From Frisingicoccus sp009929615 (lineage in GTDB: Bacteria; Bacillota; Clostridia; Lachnospirales; Lachnospiraceae), in NCBI GenBank assembly GCA_028692275.1, contig JAQUXR010000001.1, positions 1-64,000 of the forward strand: a stretch of 64,000 nucleotides of DNA, read 5' to 3'. The notes under the pieces were generated by a model that worked only from the letters and a program-made list of their open reading frames with translations, was not told where the DNA came from and did no database searches. Each line of letters starts with the position of its first letter. The first letter of the stretch is position 1. Below, in pieces: positions 42,686 to 49,624 of the stretch. The position numbers and the translations under genes were made by a program.

Positions 42686-43534
42686 TTATTCTTGAATATA
42701 ACGTACTTTCATTCGATTTCGTATATCTTCGTCTGTCATACAGGATAAGGCATCCTGGAAAGCTACCTGGAAACCTCCCGTTCCCAAACTTTTTTCAGAC
42801 CCTGCTTCTCCACTGATTCCAAGAACCACACAGCCGGCCACTGCCGCCAATAAAGGCTCACCTGCCGCCATATAAGTTCCTGTCAATACATTCAGCATAC
42901 AGCCTGTACCTGTTATGCGTCCCATCATATCACAGCCATTATCAATCAAAAATGCTTTCTGGCCATCTGTCACCAAATCGGTCTTTCCTGATGCCAGAAT
43001 CACTGCTTCATATCTCACCGCCATCCGCTTTGCCAAAGCAATTGCTTCTCCCTGGTTGTTTTCAGAAAGCATATCTGCAGGATTGACATCCACACCACTG
43101 ACACATTTTTCTTCGCCAGCCAAAGCTTTGAGTTCAGACATGTTTCCCTTTAATATCAGTTTTGCACCTTCTATCCTGTGCTTTAAAAATTCTATAATAA
43201 TATCTTTTCTAAAGCTACTGCAGCCAATGCCTACCATATCAAGAATCACCGGTATTCCGGCTTCCATGGCTGTCCTTCCGGCAATCAGTATGGATGCCCT
43301 TCGTGCATCGGTAATATTCCCCAGATTCAATGCCAGGGCTCCTGCCGTCAGAGTTATCTCTGCCACTTCTTCCGGATGTTCTGCCATCATCGGCCGTCCT
43401 CCTGCTGCCAGGACAACATTCGCACAATCATGAATCGATATAGGATTCGTAATACAATGAATCAGCGGTGCCCTCCCGGTCACCGCTGCTCGCATCTTTT
43501 CAATAGCATCTGCCAGATTTTTATCGTTAAGCAT
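42686..43534 (-). CDS. thiM: Hydroxyethylthiazole kinase
   Basis: ThiM phosphorylates 4-methyl-5-(2-hydroxyethyl)thiazole for thiamine salvage. The ATG at 43534 is preferred, 7 nt after AAAGGGG, over the one at 43540. The 282-residue ribokinase-like protein has PLIHCITNPISIHDCANVVL, LNLGNITDARR and the catalytic GRITGTGCMLN. It overlaps thiW by 8 nt, linking thiazole uptake to phosphorylation. No ThiE or ThiD is in the window, and no TPP riboswitch was found upstream. Confidence 0.95.
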   Translation of the reverse strand: MLNDKNLADAIEKMRAAVTGRAPLIHCITNPISIHDCANVVLAAGGRPMMAEHPEEVAEITLTAGALALNLGNITDARRASILIAGRTAMEAGIPVILDMVGIGCSSFRKDIIIEFLKHRIEGAKLILKGNMSELKALAGEEKCVSGVDVNPADMLSENNQGEAIALAKRMAVRYEAVILASGKTDLVTDGQKAFLIDNGCDMMGRITGTGCMLNVLTGTYMAAGEPLLAAVAGCVVLGISGEAGSEKSLGTGGFQVAFQDALSCMTDEDIRNRMKVRYIQE

Positions 43535-44258
43535 CTTCATGCCCCTTTTCTTTTTTTGACTGAGTTACGTAATAAACAACTGCCACAGCTTCAACCAATA
43601 TCAATGCTGCGATTGGAAGTGCCTTCGCCATAATTCCATTCAGATTAAAAACATTTTTTGAAACAACAAGTACTGCCAGATAAACAATGATGCCAAGGAA
43701 ACCGATACCTGCTGCATCCATTCGTAAATCAGAAGGCTGTTCCAACACGGAGGAGCCAAGCATCTGCTGCATCTTCACCAGCATCTTGCCTTTATTTAAA
43801 TATTTAAGGAAGATAAAAGCCACACTTCCTCCAATTAATGTTCCGCATATAAAAGATGGTACATAGAACATCCATGACAATCCCGTTCTTCCAACAATAA
43901 AGGTCATAACCGGATAAGATGCCATAGCACCAATAATACCTGTACCTATAACTTCTCCAACAACAGCAAAAATCATACGTCCCTTTGAAACACGATATAA
44001 AACACCGGATAAAAAGGCACCAAATACAGCTCCTGTCAACGCCAGCGGTGGAATACCCATAAACATCATACGAATAATACCAATCAAAACGGCACAGAGC
44101 AAAGAGTACCATGGTCCCATCATAACCGAACATACAATATTAATTAAATGTGCCATAGGACACATGCCTTCAACCCTCAAAATCGGCGAAATAACAACAC
44201 CAACAGCCACCATCATGGCCAGAAAAGTCATCTTTATCAATCCATTTTTTATATTCAC
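43527..44258 (-). CDS. thiW: ECF S component for thiazole (ThiW)
   Basis: ThiW is a substrate-binding membrane protein predicted to import the thiazole precursor with the shared ECF module. The GTG start at 44258 follows AGAGG at 8 nt. The 243-residue protein has about six membrane segments and the family N-terminal pattern (VAVGVVISPILRVEGMCPMA), and a longer C-terminal half with KKNVF. It begins 22 nt past the corA stop, leaving no room for a riboswitch between. Confidence 0.9.
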   Translation of the reverse strand: MNIKNGLIKMTFLAMMVAVGVVISPILRVEGMCPMAHLINIVCSVMMGPWYSLLCAVLIGIIRMMFMGIPPLALTGAVFGAFLSGVLYRVSKGRMIFAVVGEVIGTGIIGAMASYPVMTFIVGRTGLSWMFYVPSFICGTLIGGSVAFIFLKYLNKGKMLVKMQQMLGSSVLEQPSDLRMDAAGIGFLGIIVYLAVLVVSKNVFNLNGIMAKALPIAALILVEAVAVVYYVTQSKKEKGHEDA

Positions 44259-44279
44259 AATAAAACCTCTTTCTTCATC

Positions 44280-45221
44280 TTATAGCATTCTCTGTTTACG
44301 CAATAACCAGAGGGCAATGATACATGTAATCAAAGTGATAATACACACAATGCCAAATCCCTGAACGGAATTTGCAAAAGGCATACCGCCCGAATTCACA
44401 TTCATTCCATAAAGTCCTGAAATAATTGTCGGTATCGCCATAACGATGGTAATCGAGGTCAAATATTTCATTACATTATTCAAACGGCTGTCGATAATCG
44501 CTGATAACAATTCTCGGGTACTGTTAATAATATCCCTGTATATCGTTGTCATCTCAATAGCCTGCTTGTTCTCAACAATAACATCATCCAAAAGTTCCTG
44601 GTCTTCAGGATACTGTTCCAAACGTTTATATCTGGTCAACCGGTCCAATACTACGCCATTCGCCCGTAAAGATGTGGCAAAGTAAACGAGGGTAGACTCT
44701 AACTCATGCAAATCAATTAAATCCACATTTTCTGTATTTCCGTCAATTCGTTCTTCAATAGCCATACGTTTCTTATCCAGCACCCGCAGATTCGCCTGAT
44801 ACAGTGCCGCCACGCGAAACAATATCTGATAAACAAAGCGAAGTTTCTTCTTTGTACTGAATTCACGAATTCTCCCCTTGATAAACGGATGGAGAATCGG
44901 TGTATCTTCTGTGCATATCGTAATAATAACATTCTGTGTCAGAATAATTCCCAGAGGAATTGTTGTATACACCCGTTTCTCATGCCGCACTTCGACAGCG
45001 GGTATATCCACCAGAATCAGCGTATACCCCTGTTCCAGTTCAATACGTGAACTTTCCTCTTCATCCAATGCCGCCATAATATCATCGACATCAACCTCTA
45101 ATTCGCCTGCAATACGTATCCCCTCAGCCCGGGTTGGGTGAACCATATGTATCCATGAACCGTCCTGAATACGTTCTTCTTCATGTATCGAACGGTCTTC
45201 CGTTTTATATATATTTACCAT
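44280..45221 (-). CDS. corA: CorA-family magnesium transporter
   Basis: A 313-residue CorA channel for magnesium or cobalt. The N-terminal cytoplasmic domain is followed by two C-terminal membrane helices, the first ending in the diagnostic YGMNVN (GMN) motif at about residue 280. AGGAGG precedes the ATG. It is the first gene before thiW, but a functional link is not evident. No M-box is visible in the 157-nt gap upstream, which otherwise holds only the divergent azlC leader. Confidence 0.93.
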   Translation of the reverse strand: MVNIYKTEDRSIHEEERIQDGSWIHMVHPTRAEGIRIAGELEVDVDDIMAALDEEESSRIELEQGYTLILVDIPAVEVRHEKRVYTTIPLGIILTQNVIITICTEDTPILHPFIKGRIREFSTKKKLRFVYQILFRVAALYQANLRVLDKKRMAIEERIDGNTENVDLIDLHELESTLVYFATSLRANGVVLDRLTRYKRLEQYPEDQELLDDVIVENKQAIEMTTIYRDIINSTRELLSAIIDSRLNNVMKYLTSITIVMAIPTIISGLYGMNVNSGGMPFANSVQGFGIVCIITLITCIIALWLLRKQRML

Positions 45222-45378
45222 TCTGGATATCTTCCTCCTACCCTGTGCTTATTTTTTCTTCTTCTATTATATACGCAACTGAAAAAATTGCAAAGACATA
45301 ACGATTTATTTTACTAATATCTATATTTATGCTAAAATGAGATTTGTTTTAGGAAAAAATGTAAATTGGAGAACAATT

Positions 45379-46089
45379 ATGAATCATAGAAAAGCTTTTA
45401 GAAATGGAATGAGAGATGGAATCCCCATCGCCCTTGGATACCTGGCTGTATCCTTCACCTTTGGTATCATGGCAAAAAATGCCGGTATGACCGCCTTTCA
45501 AGCGGTCCTCATGTCACTGACCAATTTAACCTCCGCCGGACAGTTTGCCGGACTTGGCATTATCAGTGCCTCCCTGTCCTATGCAGAGATGGCTTTTACC
45601 CAGCTCGTTATTAACCTGCGATATTGTCTGATGTCCTGTGCCCTGTCACAAAAACTGGACCAACGTGCATCCTTTTTCCATCGCTTTTTTATCGCCTATG
45701 GAAATACAGATGAAATCTTTGGTATATGCAGCTGTCGTGAGGAAAAATTAGACCCTTACTATACTTATGGGGCTGTCAGTGTGGCATCACCCGGATGGGC
45801 TTTTGGTACATTTCTCGGTGTTGTATCCGGAAGTATTCTTCCTGACCAGGTTTTAAGTGCCCTCGGTGTTGCCCTCTACGGCATGTTTATCGCTGTTATT
45901 GTTCCACCTGCTAAAAACAGCCGGATTATCGCTGGAGTCGTTCTTGTCTCCATGGTGGCAAGCCTTATATTTACCCTTGTTCCTGTACTGAATATGATTT
46001 CTTCCGGTTTCCGGATTATTATACTCACCCTGCTTATCGCAGGTGGCGCCGCAGTTTTATTTCCTGTTAAAGAGGAGGCTTATCAATAA
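45379..46089 (+). CDS. azlC: AzlC-family branched-chain amino acid exporter subunit
   Basis: AzlC, with AzlD, forms a branched-chain amino acid (or azaleucine) exporter. The ATG at 45379 has GGAG 7 nt upstream; the frame start at 45337 has none. The 236-residue protein has about six or seven membrane segments and the family start GIPIALGYLAVSFTFGI and segment NLTSAGQFAGL. The azlD start overlaps its stop by one base (TAATG), implying coupled translation. Confidence 0.95.
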   Translation: MNHRKAFRNGMRDGIPIALGYLAVSFTFGIMAKNAGMTAFQAVLMSLTNLTSAGQFAGLGIISASLSYAEMAFTQLVINLRYCLMSCALSQKLDQRASFFHRFFIAYGNTDEIFGICSCREEKLDPYYTYGAVSVASPGWAFGTFLGVVSGSILPDQVLSALGVALYGMFIAVIVPPAKNSRIIAGVVLVSMVASLIFTLVPVLNMISSGFRIIILTLLIAGGAAVLFPVKEEAYQ

Positions 46090-46400
46090 TGTCACATAAT
46101 ATTTATATCTACATCCTTGTTATGGCCGGCGTCACCTATCTGATTCGTCTGCTGCCTTTAACCTTTATTCGAAAAGAAATTAAAAATACATATATCCGTT
46201 CATTCCTGTACTACGTGCCTTACGTGACCCTGTCTGTCATGACCTTTCCCGCCATACTGACAGCCACTCAGAGCATATGGTCGGCCCTTATTGGTTTTAT
46301 CGCGGCTATTGTTGTCGCTTACCGGGGTGCCAGTCTGGTTAAGGTTTCAGCAGCCGCCTGCCTGGCCGTATTTCTTATGGAACTGATTCCCGGAATCTAA
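46089..46400 (+). CDS. azlD: AzlD-family exporter subunit
   Basis: A 103-residue membrane protein with four hydrophobic segments, the small partner of AzlC. It carries the family pattern AGVTYLIRLLPLTFIRKEI and RSFLYYVPYVTLSVMTFPAIL. Its 3' end overlaps the convergent Cof-type gene by 54 nt. A strong plus-strand terminator follows at 46412-46448. Confidence 0.93.
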   Translation: MSHNIYIYILVMAGVTYLIRLLPLTFIRKEIKNTYIRSFLYYVPYVTLSVMTFPAILTATQSIWSALIGFIAAIVVAYRGASLVKVSAAACLAVFLMELIPGI

Positions 46401-47234
46401 AGAGTTCTTCTGCCTTCCAATGATACCCAGTCTTTGGAAGGCTTTTTTAATTCCATCTTCCTTAACATCTGTCGTTACCAAATCTGCAAGTTCCTTTAAA
46501 TCTTCAGATGCATTGCCCATAGCCACCGATATGGCAGCAGCCGCAATCATCTCTACATCATTCGGCCCGTCACCCACAGCGACGGTATCCTCCATACGTC
46601 CTCCAATATAAGCCACATACTCCCTGATTCCAGTCGCCTTATTCACGCCTGCACGGGTTATTTCCCCACTGTTTCCACTGCCCTTTTCATAGCTGGAAGT
46701 TTCCACCTTAAAATACGGTCCCATCATCTCCTGCAGTTCCTCAATACTTTCCGGAGAATCATAATAAGCTGCCTTTTCCACATCCATACGAATTCTTAAA
46801 TCATTATCCACTTTAACGCCATCCACAAGAATTCGATTCATAGCTTCTTCATCCATTCCTGCATCTCTAAAATGTTTCTGAATCAATTTCTGGCTGTCAG
46901 CCGTCACAACAACCCCTTCACCGGTCTGAAAGCAATAGGGTGTCCGGGTCTTTTCAAAACATTCTATCATCTTTTGAAGTTCTTTATTCTCCACCACATG
47001 GCGGCTGATAAGTTTTTCATTGCATTCAACATAGGCTCCTGCGGAGGCAATAATACCGTCAAATTTCATATGCAAAACTTCTGGATATATCTGGGATTTC
47101 AGTCGTCCGGTACACAAAACCAGGTGATGCCCTGCTTCCCTTGCCTGATTCAGTGCCTCTTTTGCCGACTCAGGCATCCTGCCGTCAAAATCAACCAGTG
47201 TCCCATCCACATCCAGAAATATTATTTTTCCCAT
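46347..47234 (-). CDS. Cof-type HAD phosphatase
   Basis: A 295-residue haloacid-dehalogenase-family phosphatase of the Cof subgroup, probably acting on sugar phosphates or nucleotides. The nucleophile motif FLDVDGTLVDFDG is at residues 5-17, the motif II region near VLCTGR, and motif IV AVGDGPNDVEMIAAA near 220. Usual members end shortly after the ITTDVKEDGIKKAF helix; here about 30 extra residues run across the azlCD terminator and into azlD. GGAGG precedes the ATG. The substrate is unknown. Confidence 0.9.
   Translation of the reverse strand: MGKIIFLDVDGTLVDFDGRMPESAKEALNQAREAGHHLVLCTGRLKSQIYPEVLHMKFDGIIASAGAYVECNEKLISRHVVENKELQKMIECFEKTRTPYCFQTGEGVVVTADSQKLIQKHFRDAGMDEEAMNRILVDGVKVDNDLRIRMDVEKAAYYDSPESIEELQEMMGPYFKVETSSYEKGSGNSGEITRAGVNKATGIREYVAYIGGRMEDTVAVGDGPNDVEMIAAAAISVAMGNASEDLKELADLVTTDVKEDGIKKAFQRLGIIGRQKNSLDSGNQFHKKYGQAGGC
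46412..46448 (+). terminator. Terminator of azlCD inside the Cof gene
   Basis: GCCTTCCA-atgatacccagtct-TTGGAAGGC followed by six T, on +, 12 nt past azlD and wholly within the 3' coding end of the convergent Cof-type gene. Confidence 0.85.
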
Positions 47235-47334
47235 TGTTATTCATCCTCCATTAAATCGTAGCCAAAATTTTATTCCTCTGTTATGATAGTATACATCTAT
47301 TTTGTCAAATTATTGAAAAAGAAAGGCATAATTT

Positions 47335-47607
47335 ATGAAAACTCAGCTCTTTATTCTTTATCTTATTATAATAAACATTGTTACTTTTGTCCTTTTCGGT
47401 CTGGACAAATCCCGCGCCAAAAGGCGGGGCTGGCGTATTCCCGAAGCCACCCTGTTCTTCTTTACCCTGATTGGCGGAAGCTTAGGGGCGGAAATAGGGA
47501 TGTATGGCTTTCATCATAAAACCCAACATCCCCAGTTCATTATTGGTATTCCTGTTATATTGCTTTTACAAATTATTCTTATCTTCTTCCTAGTCCAATA
47601 CTTATAA
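47335..47607 (+). CDS. DUF1294 small membrane protein
   Basis: A 90-residue protein with hydrophobic segments at each end and the DUF1294 signature in between (FGLDKSRAKRRGWRIPEATL, then LIGGSLGAEIGMYGFHHKT). The family is widespread but uncharacterised. AAAGAAAGG precedes the ATG. Its stop codon overlaps the aguB stop by 6 nt on the opposite strand. It stands alone on + with no visible partner. Confidence 0.88.
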   Translation: MKTQLFILYLIIINIVTFVLFGLDKSRAKRRGWRIPEATLFFFTLIGGSLGAEIGMYGFHHKTQHPQFIIGIPVILLLQIILIFFLVQYL

Positions 47608-48462
47608 AGCTTTGTGAAGAATGCCTTCATACATATTCGGCCGGCGGTCCCGATACAGCCCCCAGGTTGAACGAAAAACGTCCAGTGCTTCCATATCAAA
47701 TTCCCAGGTAAGTACCGCCTCATGTTCCCGGTCTGCCTGCAAAAGTACTTTTCCTGTCTCATCTGTAATAAAAGATGAACCGTAGAAAGTCATATCACTG
47801 TCATCTTCCACTTCTTTGCCAATTCGATTCGATGCAATAATCGGAATCATATTGCAGGCACTATGCCCCTGCATACATCTCTGCCAATGGTCTTTGCTGT
47901 CCACTTCTGAGTCCGGTTCGCTTCCAATAGCGGTCGGATAAAAGAGCAGTTCGGCTCCCATCAGAGCCATAACCCGCGCCGCTTCCGGAAACCACTGGTC
48001 CCAGCAAATACCAACACCAATACGTCCATAAGCCGTATCCCACACTTTAAATCCCGTATCCCCCGGTGAAAAATAAAATTTTTCTTCATAACATGGACCA
48101 TCCGGAATATGTGTTTTTCTATAGGTGTCTAAAATAGTACCGTCTGCATCAATCACTGCCAATGAATTAAAATGCAAATTGCCTGCCCGTTCAAAAAAAC
48201 TGATTGGCAATACTACCCTTAACTCTTTTGCAATATCCTTGAAATAATTCAAAGCCCGGTTCTCTTCTTTGCGAGTGGCAAGGGCAAAATATTCTTCTTT
48301 TTCCTTCTGACAAAAATAAGGGGTTTCAAATAACTCCTGAAGCAGAATAATATTCGCACCTTTTCCTGCCGCTTCCCGGACAAGTTTCTCTGCTCTTTTT
48401 AAATTTTCTTCTTTATTCCAACTACAGCTCATCTGAGTTGCTGCGACTGTCACTTTTCTCAT
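47602..48462 (-). CDS. aguB: N-carbamoylputrescine amidase
   Basis: AguB hydrolyses N-carbamoylputrescine to putrescine, CO2 and ammonia, the second step after agmatine deiminase. The 286-residue nitrilase-superfamily protein shows the catalytic Glu in LLQELFETPYFC, Lys in YRKTHIPDGP and Cys in GVGICWDQWFPEAAR. The preceding gene is agmatine deiminase (20 nt away), which fixes the substrate assignment. Arginine decarboxylase is not in the window, so agmatine may come from outside or elsewhere on the chromosome. Confidence 0.95.
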   Translation of the reverse strand: MRKVTVAATQMSCSWNKEENLKRAEKLVREAAGKGANIILLQELFETPYFCQKEKEEYFALATRKEENRALNYFKDIAKELRVVLPISFFERAGNLHFNSLAVIDADGTILDTYRKTHIPDGPCYEEKFYFSPGDTGFKVWDTAYGRIGVGICWDQWFPEAARVMALMGAELLFYPTAIGSEPDSEVDSKDHWQRCMQGHSACNMIPIIASNRIGKEVEDDSDMTFYGSSFITDETGKVLLQADREHEAVLTWEFDMEALDVFRSTWGLYRDRRPNMYEGILHKAL

Positions 48463-48481
48463 CTTTTCTTCTCCCTATATT

Positions 48482-49612
48482 TTACTTAGGTACCTGTTGG
48501 GTTGTACAATGAATAGATCCGCCGCCCAAGGCAATATTGTGAGCATTCACCGGACGGATAACATAACGGCCGTCTACAATCTCTTCCATCCGTGCCACAG
48601 CCTCTTCATCTGTATCCAGACCATATACCGGAAAAATAATACTTCCATTGGTTATCAGAAAATTCGCATAGCTTGGTACTGCCAGTTCTCCTTCTTCCCG
48701 CCAGTGGCCATCGGGTTCTTTACCAATGCCCTGAGTTGCCAGAAGATTATCTGCCTCTTCCCGGGTAAATGCAAATGGTGCTGCCGCCGGAATCTTATGT
48801 ACCTTCAAAGGCCGCCCTTTAGCATCCGTTGACTGACATAATGTTTCATAGCAGTCTTTAAATATCTCATAATAAATATTTGCTTTATCCTCTGTATAAC
48901 AAGTAACGACTTCTGCCGGTCCGATATAGGCACACACATCATCCACATGTCCATCGGTTTCTCCCTCATCCACATCCACGCCGCTTTTTAACCAGATCAC
49001 TTTATCAAATCCCAGATAGTCTTTTAAAGTATTTTCAATATCTTTTTTGGAATATTCATAATTGCGGTTCTTATTAAGAAGACAGGACTCGGTCACGATA
49101 ACGGTTCCCTCACCATCTGTTGTTATCGAGCCGCCTTCCAGAATAAATGTGGTACGGTATCGTTTAAGCCCTTCTGCCTGAAGCATCTTCCGGGCAATCA
49201 TATCGTCTATAGCATAAAGCATACTGGCACCGTGGTGTTCACCGCCATAAGCATTAAAGCGAAAATCCACGCCCCGGACTTCCCCGGTCTTATCATTTTT
49301 AATACAGATAGCTCCCGTATCCCGTATCCAGTTATCATCTGAGGTCATTTCATATAAAGTAACATCTAGTCCTTTCAACAGGTATTCTGCCTGAAACCAC
49401 ATAGACTTGCTGACCCCCATACATACTGGTGTTCCTGCTGCGTTAATGGCTTTTACCATCTCCACCTGGGCCCGTTGGGCCGGAACACAGCCGTTGTGCC
49501 ACGTTGCTCCATTTGAAGCAAATATCATCCAGACAGCCCTCTGGGGTTCAAACTCCGCAGGCATACGAAAGCCGTCTTTTTCTGGTAGTGTATCCATTAA
49601 ATGTGAACTCAT
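48482..49612 (-). CDS. aguA: Agmatine deiminase
   Basis: AguA converts agmatine to N-carbamoylputrescine and ammonia. The 376-residue guanidino-modifying enzyme has the family N terminus (DGFRMPAEFEPQRAVWMIF), IRDTGAICI, the catalytic His region GETDGHVDDVC and the C-terminal nucleophile Cys in LGGGSIHCTTQQ. AGGAGG lies 8 nt before the ATG. It starts 13 nt after the TetM-like/NYN gene, so the putrescine pathway is translated from the same mRNA as that gene. Confidence 0.97.
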   Translation of the reverse strand: MSSHLMDTLPEKDGFRMPAEFEPQRAVWMIFASNGATWHNGCVPAQRAQVEMVKAINAAGTPVCMGVSKSMWFQAEYLLKGLDVTLYEMTSDDNWIRDTGAICIKNDKTGEVRGVDFRFNAYGGEHHGASMLYAIDDMIARKMLQAEGLKRYRTTFILEGGSITTDGEGTVIVTESCLLNKNRNYEYSKKDIENTLKDYLGFDKVIWLKSGVDVDEGETDGHVDDVCAYIGPAEVVTCYTEDKANIYYEIFKDCYETLCQSTDAKGRPLKVHKIPAAAPFAFTREEADNLLATQGIGKEPDGHWREEGELAVPSYANFLITNGSIIFPVYGLDTDEEAVARMEEIVDGRYVIRPVNAHNIALGGGSIHCTTQQVPK

Positions 49613-49624
49613 CTATTGAACCTC

